A DNA stretch of 33,077 bases from contig BFEA01000428.1 of assembly GCA_003427395.1 (NCBI GenBank), forward strand, positions 23,738 to 56,814. The letters run 5' to 3'. Positions within the stretch are counted from its first letter, which is position 1, and every line of letters begins with the position of its first letter. The DNA is from Chara braunii (lineage: Eukaryota > Streptophyta > Charophyceae > Charales > Characeae). A program made the position numbers and the translations under genes. The notes beneath the pieces were generated by a model, which was not told where the DNA came from, ran no database searches, and was given only the letters and a program-made list of their open reading frames with translations. Positions 10,529 through 21,698 of the stretch are shown one piece after another.

Positions 10529-10600
10529 GGTTGGCTACTGGGTGTCATTTCTTCTTCGAATCAATCAGATCGAAATGAATCCGGCACGCAGTAGTCAACT
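10529..10600. repeat. 72-bp dyad unit E
   Basis: The left end is GGTTGGCTACTGGGTGTC; the right end GCACGCAGTAGTCAACT is identical to unit D over 17 bases. The interior is unrelated to D except for its own inner pairing (CATTTC with GAAATG). It lies about 150 bp upstream of the 8726-10375 gene. Confidence 0.75.
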
Positions 10601-10899
10601 CCTCCGACCCTCCTCTCACTCTCCGCCCAAACCACTTCCCATTTGTGTCTGAAAGTGATAGGGGGTGTGCCGCGGTCCAATGACACGTTCCCCCCAACCA
10701 CCTCGCCCCCCTCCCCTCCCCCAACCCCGAATCTAGAAACACGCTGACCACCCAACCAAAGACAAAGCCACCATGACACCCCAAGCTTCCCAAACGTGTG
10801 AAGCATTGTGCGTATCACAGGGCCAGGAACCATTCATTCATAAAGTCATGGATGGCAGAGTACAACTTACCCAAGACGAAATCGTCCTCCGCCAAGATC

Positions 10900-10901
<2 letters not shown>
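10601..10901. other. No gene recognised
   Basis: C-rich patches only (10690-10740). The sequence then enters the GT tract where the large retroelement begins. Confidence 0.5.
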
Positions 10902-10943
<42 letters not shown>

Positions 10944-11103
10944 NNNNNNNNNNNNNNNNNNNNNNNNNNNNNNNNNNNNNNNNNNNNNNNNNNNNNNNNN
11001 NNNNNNNNNNNNNNNNNNNNNNNNNNNNNNNNNNNNNNNNNNNNNNNNNNNNNNNNNNNNNNNNNNNNNNNNNNNNNNNNNNNNNNNNNNNNNGTGTGTG
11101 TGT
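10902..11103. repeat. (GT)n microsatellite with 150-base assembly gap
   Basis: TG repeats run from 10902 to 10943. Exactly 150 Ns follow (10944-11093), and then GT resumes and passes into a G run. The gap length looks nominal, so the real size is unknown. The left end of the retroelement may lie in the gap. Confidence 0.9.
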
Positions 11104-11384
11104 GGGGGGGGGGGGGTGTTGTGTATACAACACGGCCATCCCACGTGGCGTGGGAAACCTGTGGTGGAGCTCATCAAGATCCCATTAGCAGTTAACCTGC
11201 ATGTATAATATGCAGAATGACCCGATAAGCATCCAATATTATTAGTTAAGCAGGGAATAAAGGGGGAAAAAAAGGGGGAAAAAAAGGGGGGCGATTTGTT
11301 AAGGAGCATGAAGGAATTAGTAATTAGTGTTAGTAGGTTAGGTGTTAGGAGAGGGACAAGTCCCAATCGTAGGGGGGGTGCACG

Positions 11385-11435
11385 CCCTTAAGCGCGCTTT
11401 TCGCTGCATAGGACCTATAGCAGCTCATCAGAGGG
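11385..11435 (-). ncRNA. Hammerhead ribozyme motif, left copy
   Basis: On the minus strand the order is CCCU, CUGAUGA, stem II, GAAA, stem III, UUA, AGGG. CCCU pairs with AGGG as stem I. Stem II is GCUGC with GCAGC, plus four more pairs and a 3-nt loop. Stem III is minimal (AAG with CUU around CGCG). The expected cut is after the A at 11389. All core nucleotides of the hammerhead are present. A very short stem III is typical of hammerheads in Penelope-like elements. Confidence 0.8.
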
Positions 11436-11611
11436 ATTAGTATGAGCTCCAGATGGCATAGTTGGAGAAGAAGGGAAGGGGGTATTTTGGGGAGCCAGGG
11501 AAGGGAGGGGAGAGGGGAGGGGGGCATAGGACAGGGCGAGGTTAGTATTCCATACCTGCGAGGTCAAGATCGGTGCAGCTTGAGGATCAGTTGCTGCCAT
11601 TGTGCTGCAAG

Positions 11612-12000
11612 NACTTGTGTAGCGCGANGTTAGAANGCAATCNGCGTAAGCTGAGCGCCCGATGAACNGACGTTCTTCACACCGTCAGCANGNGCAGGAA
11701 CAGCNTGGCNATCANCCCTTCCTATCANAGAAGCNGCTGAGCCGTGAGGGAGGTAGGGGAGCAGGTGGAGCAGGCAGCAAGTCGTGCGTTAGAGCACGGG
11801 GGCGCNAGCGGTTGTGAAAAAAANCATATCTCTCGTATGTCCGATGCATAGCAAANAGGGTATGAAGGCTGCGGGTGGATAGTATATGATAGAATATCAA
11901 AATGTATGAGGAGGGTGTANCGTAGATGGGGTAGGTTAGATGTAAGGGTAGAGGATCCATTTTNGCAGAGGTTGTAGCANAGATAAGAGGGGTGNGCGCN
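11612..12000. other. Scattered single Ns mirrored in the other repeat
   Basis: About twenty isolated N bases occur at the same relative positions in 27724-28112, exactly 16112 bp away. The flanking bases are identical. This looks like consensus ambiguity from reads of both repeats being merged, so true divergence here is hidden. Confidence 0.85.
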
Positions 12001-12699
12001 GTGTGTTTGGATATGGGGTGGAGGAGGAACAAGCGCCTTGTTGTGACAACTTGTTTTGCGATGTTCATAATTTTGCGACGGTAAGGGTAGTGGGGTATTA
12101 GCGTGAGCAATTATTACTAGGGGTGGTGGGTCTAGGTGACGTAATCATTTGGGTGATGTTTGATGGGTATATTGCTTCGGGCTGCGGGTTCTGGTGAGCG
12201 CGTGGGTGTGTTACAGTGGACTTGCAGTCGGGGAGTGTGTGCATGGGTATGGCCGACGAGATGTCAAGGGGGTACAGTTCTTCCTTTGTCTGTTCTCATT
12301 GTTTGTCGTTTTTTAGGTGGGGGGTTTTGGCTATGGCGGGAGCAGTGGTATGTCAGTTTTCTTTACTGTCCCGTGCGCGTGTGCTTTGTTTTTTTCGTTC
12401 TGTGTTTGGTTGTGTCGTTTCAGGGTTGTGGTGTTTTGTGTTGCCGGAAAAAGTGTTGGGATGTGCAGTGCCGTGAGTGAAACGTTTTATCCCCTCGCGT
12501 GTGAATGTTGTAGAATTAAAGTTTTATAATCTGAGCAATCGTGTACAGTGCCAAGCAGACCCATAACTTTGTTATAGTGGATGTATGTTTTGCATATTTA
12601 GAAACAGTTTCCGATTTAGAGGGAGGCGTGGTAAATGACAAAACTTGAAACCATAAATCTGGCAAGTGTTGGGGGGGTACGGGGTATGCGAAGTCTACA

Positions 12700-12955
12700 A
12701 TTAATATTAATCTTAGTAGTATTTTAATTTTGCATATAATTTGTTGGATTCAGGTTTATAGTTAATTTTAAATCATAAATAATAAAATTTAAATATTTTA
12801 TTATTATTATTTTAATGAACTACAAAAAAAAATTATTTGTTATTAAATTATTACTTATTTATTAAAAAGTTATTGAGTATTTATAGATTAATTAGGAATT
12901 ATCTTGCAAAAAATGAATTAAAAAATTAAAATAAAAATAAAATAATAAAAAAAGA

Positions 12956-12987
<32 letters not shown>
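12700..12987. repeat. AT-rich stretch ending in (TG)n
   Basis: The sequence is strongly A+T-rich with TTATTATTATT runs, then TG repeats at 12961-12987. It has a diverged counterpart at 28855-29115, so it belongs to the terminal repeat. Confidence 0.8.
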
Positions 12988-12992
<5 letters not shown>

Positions 12993-13020
12993 CCCGTTCC
13001 CTCGTAATGGAGGAGCGGGT

Positions 13021-13074
13021 GGGGTAGGTCTTTTATGCTTTTGGATTAAGGACCTACCCCGGGTGGGGTAGGTC
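13021..13074. other. 10-bp inverted plus direct repeat (hairpin)
   Basis: GGGGTAGGTC at 13021-13030 is inverted as GACCTACCCC at 13051-13060 and repeated directly at 13065-13074. The first and second can form a 10-bp stem with a 20-nt loop, and the second and third are nearly adjacent. It lies between the reverse transcriptase stop and the 3' terminal repeat. Confidence 0.7.
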
Positions 13075-13137
13075 CTCCATCCGAACGAAGCCAGTTTTGG
13101 CTACATCACACATGTTGTTTATTTTTTTGTCTATTTT

Positions 13138-15239
13138 TTATTTGTGTCGAAGCTGGTGTAGTACGGTTTGTGGGCAGCATCGGAAGGGTTGGTATTCTTC
13201 TGGGTGCTGTAGTATCTTACTAATAATACCTAACAACCTGTGTCTTGGGAAGCCATTATGTGTCATGCAGTTAACTGTGTGTAGGATTTCAGAGGTAGCA
13301 TGTTGCGCATCAGTTTCAATGAGCATTATAGTGATGATTTGCGGAATGACCAAGTTCAGTGATTGTTGTGTTGGCCTGTTCGAATGTGCTTGTATGAATC
13401 TGGTGATTGGGAAGTCCAATTCCCGTCTTTTGTCATATCTGTAAGTTTTGTATTGACCAGTGGTAGTGTTAGTGATATCGATTGTAGTGTTGAGGAAATT
13501 AGCTTTGATTCCGATATACCTTTTGTTTCTCAGTATTTTTTCTGTGGTTTGTTCGTTGATGGTGATGAGGTGAAGGGGGTACAGGAAAAATTTGCTTCTT
13601 GTGCTGGTGTTTTCGGGGTTGAGGAATTCATGTACACGTGGGTTGTTGATGATGTGGAGGTCATCGAAATATCGGAACACATGCTGGAAAAGAGGAAGTA
13701 GGTGCATGTTTGCTTTATGAGTGATTTTTCTTATGAATTTGTATTCGTATTTAAAAAAATAAATGTTACACCACATGGCTGAACAGCTTACACCCATGGG
13801 GATACCAAGTGTCTGTTTTCATACTTCGCTACCAAGTGAGGTGTAGGCGTTAGAAATAAGCCAGTCATTGATGGCGCAGACAATTTCGCAGTTGACTGTT
13901 AAGTAGCCGGGGGGAGGGTGGTGAAACTAGTCGCAGAGGGGGGTTGCTTGGTCAGTTTTATAATAAAGTTTGAAGGCAAGTTGTATCCCTCTACCATGGA
14001 TTGCCTTAGCTTGCTGGAAAGCCATCCTTGTGAAGAACCGTAAAGCACTGGGGAGACCGTCCGGGCTACTATCAGTGGGAATAATTTCGTAGCATCTTGT
14101 GATATCTGCAGAGAAAACTGACATTGCTTGTAGTGGTAAATTATAGACATAGTCTGCTGTCGAATCTATGGGCCACCAGTAAGGAACCTTCAGGCCAATT
14201 TTAGTGAGAGTTTGCTGTGTTAACCCTCCGCAGTGTATTTTCACAATTTTGATGAGCGTTTTCATTATTTCAGCAGCGAGGTCGGCAAGGGGGGAATAAA
14301 TGATGTCAGAGGCATTGGTTAACCAGCGGAAGGAGTTTTTATACTTCTTGTAGGTGGCAAAGAGGTATGGTAATGCCTTTTTACCAAGCGGTATGTCAGG
14401 AAAGATCGAGGACAGTTCCAGTTCGAGTTGTATAGGTAGTTCATTGGTAGTGCAATGACAAGGTTCAAAGTCTGGGCTAGAAAGCCTTCTGAGGGCTAAC
14501 TGTCTTACTAGGTTAATGCAGATTACCACAGGAGTGTTAGGTGCTTTGTCCGCACCGGAAATGTAGAAGTGTTTAGTGAGAAAGTCTATCTTGTGTTTGA
14601 TTGTATATTCGTTCATGTTAATTTCTCTGTGATGCCGTGTGTTAGAGGTCAATTGCAATATGATGTCCAGAAATTCCTTGCTGGCCTGTGGTATGTGTTC
14701 GTTTGGTATGGGGCGTCATTTCATTTCAGTATTTCCATTAGATTATCCCATACCTGGTGTGCAGCAACGATGGTGTCATTTTGGTTGGGTGTTTGTGCGG
14801 GGATATGGTTTAGTCCGTACCGGGTAAGTTTCTGCAATTCCCTGTTGGTGATAATGTCCAAATCCAGTGTAAGGACGTGGGCCCCGTTTTCTGGTTGGAG
14901 GTCCTCTGGTGGTAGAGGGGTAGCGAATGCCGCATACCTTTGATGCTGTTAATAACATTTCTCTTGTGTTTGATTCATCCATTCGGTGAGGGCGAAGTCC
15001 CGGAAGACCCGGAAGACCGCAACGGGTTTGTATAGAGTTTTAGCAATGTGGTCGTTATATGTCCAGGAGAATGTGCATTTGTTCAGTAGTGGGAGTGCAA
15101 GCGGGTTGTATCTATCCAGAATTTTATCGAATATTTTTCTGAATTTTAGTCTGTCCATTAAACGGTTGGTGTAATGGCATAGGATGATAATCTTGCTATC
15201 TTCTTTGGGGGCTCTCTAGCCGAGTCTTCCATCCTCCAT
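13138..15239 (-). CDS. Penelope-like reverse transcriptase (interrupted frame)
   Basis: Starts at ATG 15239 and ends at TAA 13138. Family landmarks in order: an N-terminal region with IIILCHYTN near codon 20; a DLDIITNREL stretch; FSADITRCYEIIP (first catalytic Asp); LGIPMGVSCSA at about 13790; FRYFDDLHIINNP (catalytic Tyr-x-Asp-Asp) at about 13690; and YDKRRELDFP downstream. That combination is seen in Penelope-like and related protist and animal reverse transcriptases. The reading is interrupted by TAG (15216-15218), TAA (14946-14948), TGA (14721-14723), one frame change between about 14690 and 14760, TAG (13927-13929) and TGA (13819-13821). The last TGA falls where the family has an aromatic residue before Gln and GIPMG. 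No GIY-YIG domain follows the polymerase. Either it is a decayed copy, or several stops are reassigned. Confidence 0.75.
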
Positions 15240-16802
15240 GGTTTGCAGTCGATGTACCTGCACCCACATCATCTCAATTGAGGTTAATACACTTTAAATA
15301 GTTGTTGTTTTATTAAGAGCATTAATGATTGTCAAAAGGTATCTGTTTGCAGTATTTTGTTCTTGTGATAGATCAAGCGGGTAAGTTGATTTTGGCATTT
15401 GTTTGTTTTTAGGGGATGTTGGGTATCTGTTGGCAGGCCATGGGTGGAATGCTACATTTGTGATTTCCAGCTGAACAGAGAAGATGTACTTATTCAGCTA
15501 TTTTAGGGTTGAGTCGTAGGTACATATCAAGTAGGTAAGGGCGGGTAAATTGATATTTTTGTTTGGGGGTATAGTTTTGTCATCAAGGTGTCTTTAGGTA
15601 CAGGCTGCAGTTTATCTGAGTTTTAATCATTCTGAAATTCCCAGGGAATGCATACAGTTACATTATTATTGCCGGAACCAGCAAAAAACATTGTTCATAT
15701 GTTAAGAAAGGAGGTCGTGCGTTGGTCAAGTATAGTTTTTTTGTAGTAGTGTCTAGTTTGGGGGTAAACAACAGGTAGGGAAGTAGACATCTTATGGCGG
15801 CATTTCAATGGGCAGAGAGAAGGGGGTTGGGATGTGGGGTCGGTCATGGCAAGCAACGCATGAAAATACTGCAAGAATCTTTTTATAATCACAAGCTTTA
15901 AGTAACCAGGAAACACGTTAAAGAACAAGAGAGTAGAGGCGTATAGCCAGAAAAACAATAAACCAAGGTTCTTTATAGGCCGGTGCGAGACCCACAAAAG
16001 GCAGAGACCGGACAACAATGCTGTCTAAGTACCTGGTAACATAGCTCTAAAAAATCTTGTTCAATCGGAGTAGCATCTACGATAGCTCAGAGAAAAAAAC
16101 AGAGTCCTGATTAACTGAGTCAGGGTGCGGGGCCGTGATCATTAGGCCAGCCAAACTTTGTAGTCTGCCAGAGTCCTGCTGCAGTATCAGATGCCTGATC
16201 AGAATAATTGGAGGCTATCGTCTTACCAGCGTACAATCTTTAGTCTATTATTTAAAAGAAGCAAGCCTATTGTTTATCAGATTGCCTAAGGGGCTAACAA
16301 GCTTACTTGTTAAAAACATTATTAAGGTATTTATGCGTGTTGTTGCTCAAGTCTGGCGTCAGTCCCCTGAAGCTATATTTGAAGTGATACTAAAACCCGT
16401 TGTGCAAACAAACAGCGGCAGCGAGAGGTAGGATAGGAAGGTGTGAAGGTAACATCCAGGGGAGCAGGACGGGGAGCAATAGAGATTAAGAGAAAACATG
16501 GAAGAAGTGGGTGAGCGAAAGACAGAGGTTGTGGGGAGGGGAACGAGAAGAACTTCAGTGCGAGCAATGAGGTGGGTAGAGGGGTGGAAGGGGAGCCGTA
16601 GGGATCATGCACGAGGAGAAAAGAGGAAGAAAGAGAGATGGCGGGGGAGTCATGAGCAAGCGAGGGACATAGAGGTCGAGAGCAGGGGGTACATAGGAGA
16701 AGAAGGTATGTTTCAATTAGTAGGGGTTATTACTACATAGTACGGGGGAAACGGTAACCCGTTGTTATCCGAGACAGCTTGTCTGTGTCATCATGCGGCC
16801 AA
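15240..16802. other. Spacer between reverse transcriptase and ORF1
   Basis: No convincing gene. The part nearest ORF1 (16430-16700) is purine-rich on the plus strand, so long minus frames there translate low-complexity Ser/Pro/Leu. A hydrophobic 107-codon minus frame (15695-16018) has no recognisable motif. Confidence 0.45.
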
Positions 16803-19550
16803 TCAGCTTCTTGCAATACTTGTGGCGCCAGCCAGATAATCTGGACTGAGCCTGCGGCAGACTCTTTTCCATGATGCCTCCGAAGATGTGGACTCGATGC
16901 CGAGCGCTGTCTGGTTGCTGAAAGTATGGAGGAGTGATGATTCTGCGCTGCTGGCACCGTAGTTATGCCTCAGAGCTTCGACAACATTTGCAGGTCGTAT
17001 CGGCGTTTCTGCGGATGGTGAGCTGATGGTGATAGGGAGTTGAGGTCTGCCACCATCCAAGATTTCGTTGCTGCTTGTCGGGATGACTTTGGGGTTTGGT
17101 TGTGCAGGCGGCTGTCGCGGTACGTTTCCATCAGCGAGGTGTTGTGGCCATTGTTGTAGCAGTTGCACTGTGGGTGGAAGCCAGGTGCGATCGGGCTGCG
17201 ACAGTTGGGCAGGATGCGCTGGGCCCTCAGCAGCAATAGCAGGGGAGTTGGTACAATTGCCTTGTTGGGCTGTCATCAGGCGCAACGGGTGGGCGGCCAA
17301 GACATTATGTCGTTGTGCCTGTGCATGGAAGATGTCATCCATGTATGGTTGTCGGTGATCGTATTGCTGATTGTTGCGCGTTGCCCTCTTATGCTTCTGC
17401 CCGTCGTTCTGTTGTGTGTTCAGTCTGGTGGTCTTGTTTCCCCTTCGGGTCTTTCTTCTTTTCTCAGCGGGCAGCGGGTTCATTGCAATTCTAAGCAGCT
17501 GCTTCCTCCTCTGTGCCCCCTTTTCTGCATCTGTGGCTAGGTTAAGAGGCCGTTGTGTGGTGGAGTTGGTGTTGCTGAGCGGTGTGGGTGCTGAGGCAGT
17601 GGGCAGTACGCTGGGAGTAGTGAAGAGGTTTGTGGTGGCAGCTCCTTGTACTGAGAACAAGGGGCATGTGCTTGACGTGCTCGGGTTAGTGGAGGTGATG
17701 TTTCTGGTGGCAAGCTGAGCTGCAGCGAACGTGAAGGCGTTCATTTGCAGGGGATGAGCGGTGGGGGCATTGGGGGGTTGCAGATCAGAGGGGTTGGCAA
17801 TGGGAATAGGCTGCGGACCAGTTTGTGTACTGGGGTGCAGCGAAGGGTGACTGTTGGGTGGTGGGTATGCGTGGTTCTGTTGTGCGTTCTGGTTGTTGTG
17901 CGACGTGCGTACTATATCGTGTCTTTGCCCAGTTGGCGAGACGCGAGGGGGGTGGGGGCTATCTGTTGGTGTTGGCTGAGCAGTCAAACCAGGTTCTCTT
18001 AGTGGCTGGGGTGTTGCGTCTGGAGCAGCAGTGTGTGGTTTGGGATTGGAGGCAGGTGGAGAGGCAAGGTGCACTGGTGTATATATATTGGCCGTGCTTG
18101 GCAACGGTGACGGTACGTGCACACTGGTGGTTGTGCATGGTGCTTGTGCAGTGGATGAGCGCGTTGCTGGTGAGGACGAGGCAGGGGTTCCAAGTCGCAT
18201 CTGGCGGCATCTACGCAAGGAGTTGTCTTCAAAGTCTATGGTGCCGCTTCTTCTGGTGGCATCTGGTGTGAGCAGTCCTTCAGCGTTCGGGAGGAGAGCC
18301 GCGGTGAATTTTCGTACAAAAGGCACGTTCTGGAAATCTTCAAAGGCGAGGATTTCGTCAGCGGAGATGTTCTTGTTCTGCGTGATGAGGTGCATAATCT
18401 TCATCATGTATTCTCGCATGAACAGGAACGTAATCTGGGCCAGAATCGGTCTTTTCCAAGATGTGCGCAGCAGGGCTTGGAATTCGAGCATGTGGATCTT
18501 GTCTGATGGTGCATTCGGATCCAACTTGTCAAGGTTGCCGATGATGTACCAAATCATGTGGTCGAGCCATGTGAAGTTCAATTCGCACCCGTTGCATGCG
18601 CACTTGAGGAAAGGTCTTCCGGCATTCCACAGTTTCTTCAGTTCAAGCAGATCTGCAGGAAACCTAGGGATGCCTTTCTAGTGCAGCACCGACTTTTTTG
18701 GACACTTGCCTTTCTCCAATTTGGCGATCGGCAGGAAGTCTGCGTCATAGCCGGCACGCCCAGCCGGAAAGTGGATAGTACCGTTCCTGGCAGCTGTTCG
18801 ACAGTTGTCTATGTCCGTATTACTCAGGCCGGCGAGCGCCATGTATGCGTCCACACTGATCGGTGCTGTGTAGTTGAAGGAATTCAGCTTCCAAAGTCTG
18901 TTGTGAACCTTTTGCACAACTTTTTCCGTCCATGTGCTTGATGCGAGTGGTAAGAAGGAGCTGTTCTTGCCGAGCTTGTGGTTGGTTTCGTTGGATGAGC
19001 TGGTGATCTCCATGCAGGCGTTGTCCCTTCTCAAGGCCTTCTTTTTCTTGAGATAATCTAGTTCTGCAGGCGTAAGTGCAATGTTGCTGATGTAGGTGTC
19101 CGTGAAGGTTTCTGAGGTGTCGTTCGTAGATATCTGACCAGCACAGTCTAGATGCGAGGTGTTATAACCGTGGAGCTCGAGGAGGATCTTCTCAGCTTTA
19201 GCAACGATGAGGTTCAGTTCTCTGTTCTCGATTGCAGACTTTCTACAGACTTCTGCGATGTTGGCGGCAAGCTCCTTGATCTTGTCTTCGAGCTCATGGG
19301 GTCTGGTTTGCATGACAGCAACCATTGTGGCCCAGTCGCTGAAGGACAGGTTCTCTATAAGGAAGGGAGTTTGTCCGTTCGAAGCTTGGTGTACACGTAG
19401 GAGGACATCAGCAGGGATAGCCAACATGGCTATCTGACAGTGAACGTTGGGGGGCTTGAGAGCGGAGAATGGTCTAATAGTCGTGACCAGCTCCGGGTGC
19501 CATCCCATCAGAATACTGTCTTGGTCCTGCACAACGTAACATACGCGCAT
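16803..19550 (-). CDS. Retroelement ORF1 protein, Pro/Thr/Gln-rich
   Basis: One frame from ATG 19550 to TGA 16803-16805, 916 codons, interrupted only by TAG at 18678-18680. Residues on both sides of that TAG read as one protein, so it is either a single nonsense mutation or a Gln codon. The first 290 residues are mixed alpha-helical with charged heptad-like stretches (about 85-130). After the TAG comes a CxCxxC cluster followed by His (CACNGC then LDHM), a possible zinc-binding knuckle. Then about 90 conserved-looking residues rich in Met and Leu. The last 450 residues are low complexity, rich in Pro, Thr, Ala, Asn and Gln. I do not recognise a family. Position upstream of the reverse transcriptase and the Cys/His cluster suggest a Gag-like RNA-binding role. 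A TACTAAC string just upstream (about 19572) could be a branch point. Confidence 0.7.
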
Positions 19551-20036
19551 CGAGAGATAGTGTATACTTGTTAGTAGTGTTCATACGATGTGCGAGCATG
19601 GTTATAGGGGGGGGTAAGGGTCCTAGGTACCTTAGTGTGGGATGGTGGGAGCAGTCGTAGGTTGGGCGCTGTATGCGTAGGTATATTTGTTATTTATAGG
19701 TAGTGACGAAAATAAACTGTGTTGCATGCGAGGTCAGGATCATGTTGCTCGAATCGGGGGAAGGGTACAGTGTAACTGCTGTGTTTTGATGACCATCGTT
19801 TAGTTTGTAGTATAGTTATGGATTTCTCAATAGTAAGGTTGCAGTAAAGAAGGCCTGACGGGGTGTTGCATACCTGAGTCTTAGGTTGAACCTAAGTTCG
19901 GCTGATTTATAACGGCTGCAGGTGGTAACAATATATTTTTTATTTTTATTTTTTTTTATTTAAAAAAAAAAACAAATTAAAATTTACTTTTTATTTTTTA
20001 TTTTTTTTTTTAAAAATATTTTTTATTTTTTATTTA

Positions 20037-20073
<37 letters not shown>

Positions 20074-21469
20074 TTTTCATTAAGGAAGTTAATTTATTTT
20101 TTGAAAAAAATGTTAGAGGTCCTTATTTTGTGTACAGTTGAGGAGGGATTCTAAGCAAGCCATGGTCCGGCCAGGGTCAGGGGGGTCCCCAAGGCAAGGA
20201 CGGTGTTAGTCTGTTATATTGGGGTTTCGGCAGATAGTCCGGGGGCCTGTCCTAATTATCGCAAGCTATACGTGCTTGGGACTTGCGTTAATTTTTAATT
20301 ATTTTATTTATATATGTATATATATATATTATTTGTTTGGGAATATTATTGTAGTTATTATTTTTGTTATGTATGTTTATTTAAGGATAATTTATGTGAA
20401 CAGTATTCGTATTACATACAGGAATAGCGGGTTATTGTAATAACACAGTTTCCGCAAAGAGCATATAGTTGGTGCGGCTAGATAATTTATAGGGGATCAT
20501 AGGTGGGTAACGCTAGTTAGTGGTGGTTATTCGGGTAGGTAGCTCAGCTGTAAGCCGTTCGACTCCCTTTTCTCAAAGACGTTCACGGCGTAGTCGTAGT
20601 GGTACTATCGGTATTGTTGTAGTAATAGCACAGCAAGTGCAGGCGGGTAATGGGGTCCGTCTCAACAGGTATTATATTTTTGTAAAAAAACTTGTTTCAG
20701 GGAGGTCTGTCGTCCGAGGCACTTTGATATTTAAGGAAAGTTATGAATGGTTATTTTGCGTATCGATCGGGGGGTGGAGGGTTGCCATTATACGTGGGGA
20801 GAAGTGGCCGTTTAGGGGATCAATCTAAGTTGGAACCGGAAAGCCATAAGTTATAGAAAAAATTGATGAGAATTTAGTCCATTGCTTGGTACTATAAATT
20901 TTTATTAAATTATCATTAAATTATGATTAAACTATTGATATTTTTTTTTTATTTATATTTTATATTTTAAATTTTGTATTATGCATATTTTGTAATTTTA
21001 TATCTCATTATAAGGAAACAAGGTTAGGTGGAGTCACACATGTGTTAATCGATAGGAGATCCATTGAATTGTTACTTACTTATCGTTACCTTATACTTGT
21101 GTACTATATAGTATACGAAGCGATTTGCATAGGTTATTATAGCATAAGGAGTGAAAGATGCCAGAGGGTCAGTGGGCACGCTCGTTTTAATTTTAATGGG
21201 GCAGATTTGGCGGAGGGTACAGCGTGCAGCGTTTTTCGATATTGGACGAAGGTGGGACGAAAATTTCAGCATGCTTGGTATAGGTTGTCGGTATAACACG
21301 ATGACAGGGTAATTGCTAGGTGTCCGACAAGTATTTAATGAAGCATGAGAGTAGGTTAGCATAAGTTGCGGAGCATTTCCGTTTGTTGCGGAAACGTGGC
21401 CAAGTGGTTGCATATAGGGGCGCTGCAGGAAATTCGGTAGTCGTGGGGGACTGGAAGAGTTTATCATTG

Positions 21470-21473
<4 letters not shown>
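19551..21473. other. Element-internal non-coding DNA, AT-rich patches
   Basis: Two A+T-rich blocks (19925-20110 with ATT repeats near 20038-20071, and 20870-21020) lie in otherwise G/T-rich DNA. Short plus frames exist but none has protein-like composition or a recognisable motif. Confidence 0.5.

Positions 21474-21541
<68 letters not shown>
21474..21541. repeat. (GA)n microsatellite
   Basis: About 66 bases of GA repeats, followed by a G/A-rich stretch up to the plus-strand ORF at 21699. Confidence 0.9.
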
Positions 21542-21549
<8 letters not shown>

Positions 21550-21698
21550 GGGTAGAGGAGCCAGAGTGGGGAAGGAGGCGAGGGCTACGGAGGAGAGGGG
21601 GGAGAGAGGGGGGTTGCAGGGGCGAGAACAGTGGTTGGAAGTGAGCGACAGAGGCGAGAAGAGGAGAAGGAGAGAGGAACTCGGAAAGTGAAGGCGCT

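Larger units (their letters stand above)
11102..12987 (-). repeat. Terminal direct repeat (pLTR), 3' copy
   Basis: This matches 27221-29115 almost throughout, with scattered transitions, a 25-bp difference near 12292 and small differences in the AT-rich end. In the element's orientation it starts with AC repeats (12961-12987), contains an AT-rich stretch (12700-12960) and the hammerhead, and ends in a C run next to AC repeats. Confidence 0.85.

Noticed and set aside
2781-10600. 72-bp units as tRNA genes
   Set aside because: The length fits, but the complementary ends are about 17 bases rather than a 7-bp acceptor stem, and no T-loop or anticodon arm is visible.
2781-10600. 72-bp units as integron attC sites
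   Set aside because: The spacer-like layout is reminiscent, but there is no integrase gene and the context is eukaryotic.
10815-11366. Frames spanning the N gap
   Set aside because: They consist of GT-repeat translation and unknown residues.
11742-12110. 132-codon minus frame present in both terminal repeats
   Set aside because: It contains many N-derived unknown residues and no recognisable motif; duplication alone explains its recurrence.
15695-16018. Hydrophobic 107-codon minus frame
   Set aside because: No motif, no plausible start context, and inside a spacer with stops in every frame nearby.
16255-16802. ORF1 frame continuing past TGA 16803 to a TAA near 16255
   Set aside because: It lacks TAA/TAG but has about eight TGA, and the stretch is pyrimidine-rich low complexity, so absence of TAR is a composition effect.
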